This document shows positions 44,844 to 52,685 of a stretch of DNA of 64,000 nucleotides, piece after piece. This DNA comes from an uncultured Granulosicoccus sp. (GTDB taxonomy: Bacteria; Pseudomonadota; Gammaproteobacteria; Granulosicoccales; Granulosicoccaceae): the NCBI GenBank assembly GCA_947499955.1, contig CANMQI010000008.1:186001-250000 (forward strand), given 5' to 3'. Under the pieces are notes generated by a model. The model was not told the DNA's origin. It made no database searches and worked only from the letters and a program-made list of their open reading frames with translations. The translations under genes and the position numbers were made by a program. The stretch's first letter is position 1. Each line of letters starts with the position of its first letter.

Positions 44844-45761
44844 TTACGACTTGCCAGGATCGAAGGTCAATACGACATCGCCGGCAGGTGGTTCAGGTTC
44901 GAGGATTCGGACCATGGCCTCAGGCATCTCCGCACCGTCAGATACCCGATGAAAGTCGCGTATTGCCGTGCCGGTACAGGCGTTGTCCAGCGCAGGTGCT
45001 CCGCGGCCCGATTCGATGTCACCTGTCTCAACGATACGGTAGTCGATACTGTAGCGTGCCAGTCCTGATGTGTTGGGTATGGAGCGGTGCAGCTGGTCGG
45101 CGGAGAACAGCAGAATGCTGCCAGGGGAGGGCAGTACGATATCCTCGTGGGCCGGGTGCCAGTCGATGGCACCGGGTTGGGCGCGTGTGTCGGTCTTCAC
45201 CACCTTGTCCAGTGACGCTCGCTCGACATTGCGGCGATAGTAGTCGAAATCACTGGAATTGTTGGGTACCTGCTTACCGAACGCAGTGGGATCGAAAGCC
45301 ATGGCATTGTTGCGCTGAGGCTCCCAGACAGGTAGCCACAGATTGATCTGCTGAGGTGCAGCGGCGTACCAGGTATCGCGGTGCCAGGGAAAGGCATAGG
45401 CAATGCCGGTTGTGAGATGGCCAACCGGATACGAGGTTCGCGGCTTCAGCAAATCGAAATATGTGGTGTGTGGATCGAACCCGCACTGTTTGATGATCTG
45501 CCTTGCCAGGTGCATGGAGCGCTCCATGCGCATGAAGGCCGGTTTCCATTTGCTCAGGATGGCAGCCAGCTCTTCGGGAGACAGGTGCTCATGCACATGT
45601 TGAGGGTCGTGACCATCAAACAACATGTTCAGCTCAGCCCGGGTGTGTTCGACCAGTTCAGCTACCGCGGGCAATTCGGTAAACAGAACGATATCGCCCA
45701 TAAAGAGCGACGCTCGCAAGTCAGTGTTGGAACAGCGGGGGTTTACCAGGATCGTGCTCAT
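44844..45761 (-). CDS. 2-oxoglutarate/Fe(II)-dependent oxygenase (phytanoyl-CoA dioxygenase-like)
   Basis: A 305-aa protein with the facial triad in the right spacing: HRD in AFPWHRDTWY (His and Asp), the distal His in FSADQLHRSIPN, and the 2OG-binding Arg in LARYSIDYR. These features place it in the double-stranded beta-helix oxygenases; the phytanoyl-CoA hydroxylase-like group is the closest by appearance. It hydroxylates an unknown small molecule. It is divergent from the sugar-acid operon, and upstream of the MBOAT pair on the same strand but separated by 324 bp. Confidence 0.82.
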   Translation of the reverse strand: MSTILVNPRCSNTDLRASLFMGDIVLFTELPAVAELVEHTRAELNMLFDGHDPQHVHEHLSPEELAAILSKWKPAFMRMERSMHLARQIIKQCGFDPHTTYFDLLKPRTSYPVGHLTTGIAYAFPWHRDTWYAAAPQQINLWLPVWEPQRNNAMAFDPTAFGKQVPNNSSDFDYYRRNVERASLDKVVKTDTRAQPGAIDWHPAHEDIVLPSPGSILLFSADQLHRSIPNTSGLARYSIDYRIVETGDIESGRGAPALDNACTGTAIRDFHRVSDGAEMPEAMVRILEPEPPAGDVVLTFDPGKS

Positions 45762-46092
45762 GTTCTATCGGTTCAGGGGAGGGCGGGATGCCGACTCAGG
45801 CGCCAGATTGACCGGGCTTGTTCGTGGTCAATCTTCGGCGAGAGTATTTCACAAGCTCTTGAGCTTGAGCAGGCGGGCGAATGTTTTTTTGTAGAGAACT
45901 GAAGGTATTACTACCTGTTCTCGGTTCTCGAAACCGCCTCGATGGAAACCGTGCTCATGACCTCCTGAATGGACGAGAGCGCTGCTTGAGCGATTGTGTG
46001 AGCCGGAGGCAAAACACTTGCGCTGGTGAAACGGAAGAGCTAGTATCACTATATGATCTTAACATCCACATTATGGACCTCACCTTGTGAAC
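45762..46092. other. Control region of the sugar-acid operon and divergent 2OG oxygenase
   Basis: There are 331 bp between divergent genes with no frame I would call. An AT-rich stretch at 46041-46075 (tagtatcactatatgatcttaac) offers -10-like hexamers (TATATG, TATGAT) for the operon. The IclR-type regulator encoded downstream would be expected to bind here; I see no perfect palindrome. There is no good Shine-Dalgarno box before the aldolase start. Confidence 0.4.
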
Positions 46093-47007
46093 ATGACTCT
46101 GGCAGGAATACTTCCCGTAGTACCGACTCCTTTCGACAGCGACGGTGCCGTCGATCTGGCCGCCATGCAGCGCCTGGTCGAGTACGCCGTACAGGCCGGC
46201 GTGGGTGGGTTGGTTTTTCCAGGCTTTGCCAGTGAGGTCGAACATCTGAGTTCCGTCGAACGTCGTCAGCTGTTGGCGCAGCTTGTAGAAACCAATGCCG
46301 GTCGGGTGCCGGTTGTCGCTGGCGCGAGCGCAGAGACTGTCGATGACGTTGTCGAGCACGGTCAGGCGGCCGGCGTCATGGGTGTCAACTGGTTGATGAT
46401 TCAACCGCCGAAATCCATCGGCTCTGAATCAACGGCTGTCATCGATTTCATGGGCGCGGTGGCAGCAAGGCTCGAGGGGATGCGCTTCATCCTGCAGAAC
46501 GCCCCTGCACCGCGTGGTTCCGATCTGTCACCAGAGACCATCGTGAACGTGGCGAAGGCCGTTCCGCAGGTTGCCTATGTCAAGGAGGAGACCCTGCCGG
46601 CCGGGCCGGCTATCACAGCAATCCTGGAGGCCGGCATTGACACATTGCAGGGTGTCATCGGTGGTGGTGGAGCTCGCTACATTCTTGATGAATACCGTCG
46701 GGGTGCTTGTGCCGCGATGCCGGCCATTGAAATATCGGAATTGCACGTAGCGCTGGACCGCGCGTGGCGAGAGGGTGATCACGCCACCGCACGCGATATC
46801 TATATACGCACGCTGCCTCTGCTGACATTGCAGGCGGTCTACCGCATGCGTCTGACCAAGCACACCATGATGCGCCGAGGCATTCTGGACAACACGTATG
46901 TCAGACCCTCCACGCCCGAGCTGGACGCCGTATCGACAGCGGATATCGATGCCAACCTGATCAAGCTTGGTGTCATGGCTGCAGACAACGCGCAGGCAAT
47001 GGCATGA
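46093..47007 (+). CDS. DapA/N-acetylneuraminate lyase family protein (2-keto-3-deoxy acid aldolase or dehydratase candidate)
   Basis: A 304-aa TIM-barrel protein that starts GILPVVPTPFDSDGAVD. The Schiff-base Lys is in QVAYVKEETLP. Where DapA and KDG aldolases have Tyr in YNxP, this protein has Gln (ILQNAPAP), so the usual proton-relay Tyr is missing. Family members without it can act as dehydratases or other lyases. It is first in the operon and overlaps the enolase-superfamily gene by 4 bp (ATGA), so it probably acts on that enzyme's product. The ATG at 46093 is preferred; a GTG lies at 46087. Confidence 0.85.
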   Translation: MTLAGILPVVPTPFDSDGAVDLAAMQRLVEYAVQAGVGGLVFPGFASEVEHLSSVERRQLLAQLVETNAGRVPVVAGASAETVDDVVEHGQAAGVMGVNWLMIQPPKSIGSESTAVIDFMGAVAARLEGMRFILQNAPAPRGSDLSPETIVNVAKAVPQVAYVKEETLPAGPAITAILEAGIDTLQGVIGGGGARYILDEYRRGACAAMPAIEISELHVALDRAWREGDHATARDIYIRTLPLLTLQAVYRMRLTKHTMMRRGILDNTYVRPSTPELDAVSTADIDANLIKLGVMAADNAQAMA

Positions 47008-48173
47008 CTGATACGGTCAAGAACGTTCGCGTATTCACGCTGACGGTTCAACGCGAAAAGCAGTACCTGGGTGATGTGCAGCCGGGAGAAGAGCCCAATG
47101 CGCGCGGCTATCTGGTCCGAAATGCCAATCGCACGGTGTACCCGACTTTCGATCGTTCCATTCTGGTTCGCATCGAGACTCACGCCGGAGTGGTCGGCTG
47201 GGGGGAGACCTACGGATTGGTAGCCCCCGGGGCAGTTGCAGCCATCATCAATGATCTGTTGGCAGACTTCACGATTGGCCGAGACCCTTCTCAACCTTCA
47301 CTTGTCTATGATGATCTGTACGACCTGATGCGAGTGCGCGGTTACACGGGGGGCTTCTATGTCGACGCGCTGGCCGCCATCGATATTGCATTGTGGGATA
47401 TCGCCGGTCGGCAGGCGAATTGTTCCATTTCGGAATTGCTGGGTGGAGCCCGTCACGAAAAGATCCCGGCCTATGTCTCCGGTCTGCCGGAGGCCGATCT
47501 GAAGTCGCGCGGCGAGCTGGCGAAATACTGGCAGGAAAAAGGCTTCAACGCCTTCAAGTTCGCCACACCAATGGCAAGCGAGGGACCGGCTGTCGAGATC
47601 GAATACCTGCGATCAGTGCTGGGACCCACGGCCAGAATCTCTGCCGACATGCATTGGAATCAGACGGCAGAAGAGGCCATCACCTTGATAAAGGCCATGG
47701 AGCCACACGATCTGTGGTTCGCTGAGGCGCCGGTACGCACCGAGAATATCGGTGAGCTGGAGCACGTCTCGAAAAGTGTGGATTCAGCCATTGCCGTCGG
47801 TGAGGAATGGCGTACTCAATACGATATGCAGCAACGAATCGAGCGTTGCAGGATCGCCATTGTGCAACCGGAGATGGGGCATACGGGCATCACGAATTTC
47901 GTTCGCATGGGGCAGATGGCCAACGAACACGGTATTGACCTGATACCGCACGCGACCATCGGCGCCGGCGTGTTTCTGGCAGCCAGTCTGCAGGCAAGTA
48001 TCACGCTTGATTGCCTGAAAGGGCATGAATTTCAGCATTCCATCTTTGTTCCCAACCGTTGGCTCTACGACGGTGAAATGCGTTGTTCCGAAGGTGCTTA
48101 TGAACCCCTGAGTGGCCCGGGGCTGGGTATCGAACCTTCCGCAGAGGCGTTACGCCTGATCGAATCCATATAG
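47004..48173 (+). CDS. Mandelate racemase/muconate lactonizing enzyme family sugar-acid dehydratase
   Basis: A 389-aa enolase-superfamily enzyme. The capping domain has ALAAIDIALWDIAGRQ. The barrel ligands are the Asp of SADMHWNQ, the Glu of WFAEAPVR and the Glu of VGEEWRTQ, with a His in DLIPHATIGAG as candidate base. The operon (transporter, lactonase, SDR, aldolase) suggests an aldonate dehydratase forming a 2-keto-3-deoxy acid. The sugar cannot be named from sequence: galactonate, fuconate, arabinonate and others share this fold. Confidence 0.88.
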   Translation: MTDTVKNVRVFTLTVQREKQYLGDVQPGEEPNARGYLVRNANRTVYPTFDRSILVRIETHAGVVGWGETYGLVAPGAVAAIINDLLADFTIGRDPSQPSLVYDDLYDLMRVRGYTGGFYVDALAAIDIALWDIAGRQANCSISELLGGARHEKIPAYVSGLPEADLKSRGELAKYWQEKGFNAFKFATPMASEGPAVEIEYLRSVLGPTARISADMHWNQTAEEAITLIKAMEPHDLWFAEAPVRTENIGELEHVSKSVDSAIAVGEEWRTQYDMQQRIERCRIAIVQPEMGHTGITNFVRMGQMANEHGIDLIPHATIGAGVFLAASLQASITLDCLKGHEFQHSIFVPNRWLYDGEMRCSEGAYEPLSGPGLGIEPSAEALRLIESI

Positions 48174-48199
48174 GCCGAATAACCATAAGGAGAAAGACC

Positions 48200-49474
48200 T
48201 TGAAGAAGATGATGAAAACCTGCCTGAGTGCAACAGCGTCCGCTGTGCTGCTCTCGGCATTGACAGTGTCAGCGGCTCAGGCAACAACATTGAGTTTTGT
48301 GTCGTGGCAGGCTGATGATGATGCCCAGGGAGGCTGGTGGAAGAGGGCTATCTCGAAGTTCGAAAGTGAACATCCCGGTGTCACCATCGAATTTACCAAG
48401 GTGGAGCGTGGTGCCTATGCCGATACCATGACCACGCTCTTCGCCGGTGGCAAGCCTCCCCACATCGTGCATCTTGCCTCGTTCGAATACCAGAGCTTTG
48501 CAGAGAACGGCTGGATGGAAAATCTGGATCCGTGGCTGGAGAAGGACAATATCGACATGACTGGCTGGGCAGGGCAAAGCAGTTGTCGCTGGAATGACGA
48601 GACGGCTTGCATCATGTTGCTCTACTTCGGCTACATGATGGCCTATAACAAGGAAATTTTTGATAATGCAGGTCTGGAGGTACCGACCACTTATGCAGAA
48701 TTTCTCGAGGTGGCGCGTGCCACTACCAAGGACTTGAATGATGATGGCATCATTGACCAGTATGGTACCGGTCATGAAACTCGCGGTGGCGCCAATCAGT
48801 ACGTGACCGAGATGCTGAGCTATCTGCTTGATGCCGGTGCGCGCTGGACGAATCAGAGTGGAGAAGTCACCATTGACACACCTGAAATGATCGAAGGCCT
48901 GAGTCGCTGGAAGACCCTGTTGGATGAAAATCTGACCCCTCGCGACATGGATTCAGGTTCCATTCGCAACCTGTTCTCCGATGGCAAGATGGCCATGCGA
49001 CTGGATGGACCGTGGTTGTATCCCATCATGATCAATGGCAAGGTCGCTGATCAGCTGGCTATCGCTCCGCCACCGCTGCATCCTCCGCTGGGTGGTTCAT
49101 CCAACGTTCTGGGTATGGCCAGTGAGATATCGAATGAAGAAAAAGCGCTGGTCTGGGACTTCATCAAGATCATCATGTCGCCCGAATACCAGCGAGCCTA
49201 TGCAACCGAAGGCGGGAACACTCCGCCCAGTCCGGTTGCCGATGTGTCAGGTGTCGAGAAGGATGTCCCTCATTTCCAATTGCTGGTGGATACGCAGATG
49301 GAGGCGGCTGAAGCGAAAGTCGATCGTATTCCGGTAGGCCTGGAAATCCAGTACGGTGAGTTTGCGAAGATGGTACAGCAGGAAGTGCAGCGCATGATCA
49401 TCGAGAATCTTGATCCGGCAGATGTGGTCAAGGTGATGCAGAAAAAGGCCGAGTCTATTCAGGCCTCCTACTAG
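48200..49474 (+). CDS. Sugar ABC transporter periplasmic binding protein (CUT1)
   Basis: A 424-aa extracellular solute-binding protein of family 1. It has a signal peptide (SATASAVLLSALTVSAAQA) and a mature start TLSFVSWQADDDAQGGW, typical of sugar binders. The TTG at 48200 is chosen: an AAGGAG box lies 8 bp upstream, whereas the ATG at 48209 would be too far from it. It is followed by a strong hairpin, as is common behind binding-protein genes that are expressed above their permeases. Confidence 0.92.
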   Translation: MKKMMKTCLSATASAVLLSALTVSAAQATTLSFVSWQADDDAQGGWWKRAISKFESEHPGVTIEFTKVERGAYADTMTTLFAGGKPPHIVHLASFEYQSFAENGWMENLDPWLEKDNIDMTGWAGQSSCRWNDETACIMLLYFGYMMAYNKEIFDNAGLEVPTTYAEFLEVARATTKDLNDDGIIDQYGTGHETRGGANQYVTEMLSYLLDAGARWTNQSGEVTIDTPEMIEGLSRWKTLLDENLTPRDMDSGSIRNLFSDGKMAMRLDGPWLYPIMINGKVADQLAIAPPPLHPPLGGSSNVLGMASEISNEEKALVWDFIKIIMSPEYQRAYATEGGNTPPSPVADVSGVEKDVPHFQLLVDTQMEAAEAKVDRIPVGLEIQYGEFAKMVQQEVQRMIIENLDPADVVKVMQKKAESIQASY

Positions 49475-49484
49475 GCCGGATCAT

Positions 49485-49525
49485 CACAGTCGGGGTGCAG
49501 AGCGCGTCTGTTCACCCCGGCTGTG
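49485..49525 (+). other. Intercistronic hairpin after the binding-protein gene
   Basis: A 13-bp stem (49485-49497 with 49513-49525, cacagtcggggtg / caccccggctgtg, one G-T wobble) has a 15-nt loop, 11 bp after the stop codon. There is no T-run, so partial termination or 3' protection of the binding-protein mRNA is more likely than full termination. Confidence 0.65.
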
Positions 49526-49594
49526 ACCCAGGCTGCCGCCCTTTCATCGTCCATAGGCAGATAGCTTGCCAAAGCCTGGCTGTCCAAGGCTTGA

Positions 49595-49630
49595 TGACTG
49601 ACTGACTGACTGACTGACTGACTGACTGAC
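49595..49630 (+). repeat. Tetranucleotide microsatellite (TGAC)9
   Basis: Nine perfect TGAC units lie 37 bp upstream of the first permease start. Copy-number changes would alter the spacing between the upstream hairpin and the permease ribosome-binding region, not a reading frame. Confidence 0.97.
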
Positions 49631-49667
49631 CGAACCGACAAGACCTGAATACCCTACTGGATACCTG

Positions 49668-50576
49668 ATGCACAAACAACGCATGTTCGATCTGGCTCGC
49701 CCGAGTCGTCAGCACTGGCTGGGTTATCTGTTGCTGGCACCGGCAGTCATACTGGTGGCTGTCATCATCATCTACCCGCTGATCATCTCGGTAGACCTGT
49801 CTTTCCAGAACGTGAAACTGGTCAAGATGGGCGATGCCCGCAAGCCGTTCACACTCATCAATTATCAGCGCCTGTTCACCTCTCCCGATTTCTGGATGGC
49901 GTGTTGGGTCACCCTGAAACTGGTGGTGGCTGTAACCGTCGGTAGTCTGGTGGTAGGCCTGTCAACGGCTCTGCTGGTCAACAACAAGTTCAAGGGGCGC
50001 ACGCTGGCTCGGTTGATCATGGCCTTGCCCTGGGCAGTGCCCGAAGTCATTGCCGTCGTCATCTTTGCGTGGATTTTCGATTCTTCCTTTGGTCTGATGA
50101 GCTGGGTCTTCATCAAGCTGGGCATTACCACCGAGATGGTTGCCTGGGTCTCTACACCGGGAGCCGCTTTCTGGGCCGTTGCCATGACCATGATCTGGAA
50201 GGGCTTCCCCTTCGTGTCCATCATGACACTGGCCGGCTTGCAGTCCATACCGTCTGACTTCTATGCCGCTGCCAAGGTGGATGGGGCGAATGTCTATCAG
50301 CGATTTCGCTGGATAACCCTGCCGTCCCTGATGCCGGTACTGGGTGTCACCATTGTATTGGTTCTGCTCTGGGTATTCAGGGACTTCTCCATCATCAAGG
50401 TTCTGACCAACGGCGGCCCGCTGAAGTCCACGACAACCCTGTCGATCATGACCTATGACCAGGCATTCGGCTTCTTCCGTTTCGGTTACGCCTCTGCGGT
50501 GGGTGTCATCACACTCATCATCTGTGTCATTGCATCCCTGTTCATGCTGGGACGCGGTCCCAAATCCGGTCTGTAG
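49668..50576 (+). CDS. Sugar ABC transporter permease, MalF-like
   Basis: A 302-aa CUT1 permease with six transmembrane helices (first: GYLLLAPAVILVAVIIIYPLI) and the EAA-type loop (DFYAAAKVDGANVYQRFRWI) around residue 205. With the next gene it forms the membrane channel of the sugar importer. Confidence 0.94.
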   Translation: MHKQRMFDLARPSRQHWLGYLLLAPAVILVAVIIIYPLIISVDLSFQNVKLVKMGDARKPFTLINYQRLFTSPDFWMACWVTLKLVVAVTVGSLVVGLSTALLVNNKFKGRTLARLIMALPWAVPEVIAVVIFAWIFDSSFGLMSWVFIKLGITTEMVAWVSTPGAAFWAVAMTMIWKGFPFVSIMTLAGLQSIPSDFYAAAKVDGANVYQRFRWITLPSLMPVLGVTIVLVLLWVFRDFSIIKVLTNGGPLKSTTTLSIMTYDQAFGFFRFGYASAVGVITLIICVIASLFMLGRGPKSGL

Positions 50577-50587
50577 AGGAGACAAGA

Positions 50588-51418
50588 ATGAGACGCACAC
50601 TCTCCCAGAGTATTCTGCTCTACGCAACGATCGTCGGCGCGGCAATCGTCATACTCTTTCCCATCTACTGGCTGGTCATCACCGCGCTGGCCAGTACGGA
50701 TGAGCTGTCGAGTCTGCCGCCCACGTTCTGGCCCGAGGCGCCAGACTGGGGTGTCTTTGCCAAGGTGATATCCGAACGCCCCATACTGACGTGGTTGTGG
50801 AACTCGACCCTGGCAGCCATTGGCGCAGTCAGTCTGTCCATGCTGGTATCTGTCGCCGCCGGTTACAGTCTGTCGCGATTCAAGGTCAGAGGCGGGCACT
50901 CCATGGGCATGTTCATTCTGACAGCCAAGATGTTGCCGGCCACTCTGATGGTCATTCCCCTGTTTGCGTTGTTTCGCAGTTTCGGGCTGGTGGGGAGTCT
51001 GTGGAGTGTCATTCTGGCGCAGGCCACTTTCATCATTCCGTTCACGACCTGGATGCTCAAGGGCTACTTCGACACGATTCCTCGCGAATTGGAACAGGCG
51101 GCCATGGTTGATGGCTGTACCCCACTGTCAGCCATGTTCAAGGTTGTATTACCCATATCCACACCGGGTCTGGCAGCGACCGGTCTGTACGCCTTCGTGC
51201 TGAGCTGGTCAGAGTATGCGTATGCCAGAACATTCCTGATCAGCGAGCAGGGAAACTGGACGGCCAATCTGGGGATTGCAGGCATGCGTGGAGAATACAC
51301 ATCGGCCTGGAACGAGATATCGGCCGCATCGATATTCGTCGCACTTCCTATCATCATCATCTACATATTCCTTGAGCGCTACCTGGTGGGTGGCCTGACC
51401 GCTGGAGCAGAGAAATAG
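50588..51418 (+). CDS. Sugar ABC transporter permease, MalG-like
   Basis: A 276-aa CUT1 permease with six transmembrane helices and the EAA loop (ELEQAAMVDGCTPLSAMFKV) near residue 170. An AGGAGA box precedes the ATG. It is 11 bp after the first permease and 3 bp before the ATPase gene. Confidence 0.94.
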   Translation: MRRTLSQSILLYATIVGAAIVILFPIYWLVITALASTDELSSLPPTFWPEAPDWGVFAKVISERPILTWLWNSTLAAIGAVSLSMLVSVAAGYSLSRFKVRGGHSMGMFILTAKMLPATLMVIPLFALFRSFGLVGSLWSVILAQATFIIPFTTWMLKGYFDTIPRELEQAAMVDGCTPLSAMFKVVLPISTPGLAATGLYAFVLSWSEYAYARTFLISEQGNWTANLGIAGMRGEYTSAWNEISAASIFVALPIIIIYIFLERYLVGGLTAGAEK

Positions 51419-51421
51419 GCC

Positions 51422-52528
51422 ATGGCCAAGATATCGATCAAAGACGTACACAAGAATTACGGCTCGCTGAACGTGCTGAAGAAGTTCTCACTGGATATCG
51501 AGGATGGTGAGTTTGTCGTGCTTGTCGGCCCGTCCGGATGTGGTAAATCCACCATGCTGAAGATTCTGGCAGGACTGGAGCCAGCCTCGGGAGGAACGAT
51601 TGCCTTCGGAGACAAGGATGTGACCGACCTGGCTCCGGGTGATCGCGATATTGCCATGGTGTTCCAGAATTATGCCCTGTACCCGCACCTGACGGTTGCG
51701 CAGAACATCGGGTTTGGTTTGAAGATGCGCAAGATGGCGCAGGAAGAGATTGACAGACGGGTTGCCGATGCGGCCAGGACCCTGGCGGTGGATACCTACC
51801 TGCAGCGCAAGCCCAAGGATCTGTCCGGAGGGCAGCGTCAGCGTGTGGCTCTTGGCCGGGCCATTGTTCGTGAGCCGCAGGCGTTCATGATGGATGAACC
51901 GCTGTCGAATCTTGATGCAAAGCTGCGAGTGCATATGCGGGCCGAGATCGGGGCGCTGCACAAACGCGTGGGTGTCACCACGGTCTATGTCACGCACGAC
52001 CAGGTTGAAGCGATGACGATGGCCGATCGGGTAGTGATCATGCGTGAAGGCGAGATTCAGCAGATTGCCGATCCGGATACCTTGTTCCAGCATCCCGACA
52101 GTCTGTTTGTCGCCAGTTTCATCGGCTCTCCCGGCATGAATTTTCTAACGGCCAGGGTGGCAGATTCCGGCAATGGTCCGGTGGTCAAGCTGTTCGGCGC
52201 CGAGGCGACGGTAGCCCATCACGATGTCAGAGGTCTGTCTGAAGTCATCGTTGGCTTGCGACCCGAACATCTGTCACTGGGAGAAGGGCCGGTCAGCTTC
52301 AGAGTCAAGCCCACCCTGATCGAAAGTCTGGGGTCGGAGAAATACGTGTATTTCAGTGAGGGCGAACATCACGCCAGCTTCAGCTCGAGAAACGAGGACG
52401 AGAATTCCAAGGGTCTGATTGCTCGGGTCAGCCATACCGGAACACTGCCGGAGAGTGATGAACTGGTGCTGTCTTTCAATCCCGAGAACCTGTACCTGTT
52501 TGATCCGGTGACTGAGAAAGCCATATAA
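51422..52528 (+). CDS. Sugar ABC transporter ATP-binding protein (UgpC/MsmX-like)
   Basis: A 368-aa ATPase with Walker A GPSGCGKSTML, signature LSGGQRQRV, Walker B MMDEPLSNLD and VTHDQVEAM, followed by a C-terminal OB/TOBE domain as in MalK/UgpC. It powers the CUT1 importer. The N-terminal motif ISIKDVHKNYGSLNVL is typical of the group. Confidence 0.95.
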   Translation: MAKISIKDVHKNYGSLNVLKKFSLDIEDGEFVVLVGPSGCGKSTMLKILAGLEPASGGTIAFGDKDVTDLAPGDRDIAMVFQNYALYPHLTVAQNIGFGLKMRKMAQEEIDRRVADAARTLAVDTYLQRKPKDLSGGQRQRVALGRAIVREPQAFMMDEPLSNLDAKLRVHMRAEIGALHKRVGVTTVYVTHDQVEAMTMADRVVIMREGEIQQIADPDTLFQHPDSLFVASFIGSPGMNFLTARVADSGNGPVVKLFGAEATVAHHDVRGLSEVIVGLRPEHLSLGEGPVSFRVKPTLIESLGSEKYVYFSEGEHHASFSSRNEDENSKGLIARVSHTGTLPESDELVLSFNPENLYLFDPVTEKAI

Positions 52529-52685
52529 CCAGAAGGGTGTTCAAGGGGCTGCACGGCAGCGAATGTCGCAAGCTACCCCGGGCCATCTGTTAAACTCCGG
52601 TGTCCGACAGGCCGCCGGATTATCCCTGTTTTTGGAACATCGAGCGAAAGCCGGATCTCGTGGCTTGAGTGAAAAGGAGACAGCA

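Noticed and set aside
49595..49630. (TGAC)9 as a phase-variable reading-frame switch
   Set aside because: It lies outside coding sequence, 37 bp before the permease start.
52600..52660. IclR operator near ttttggaacatcg
   Set aside because: Only a single half-site is visible, with no palindromic partner.
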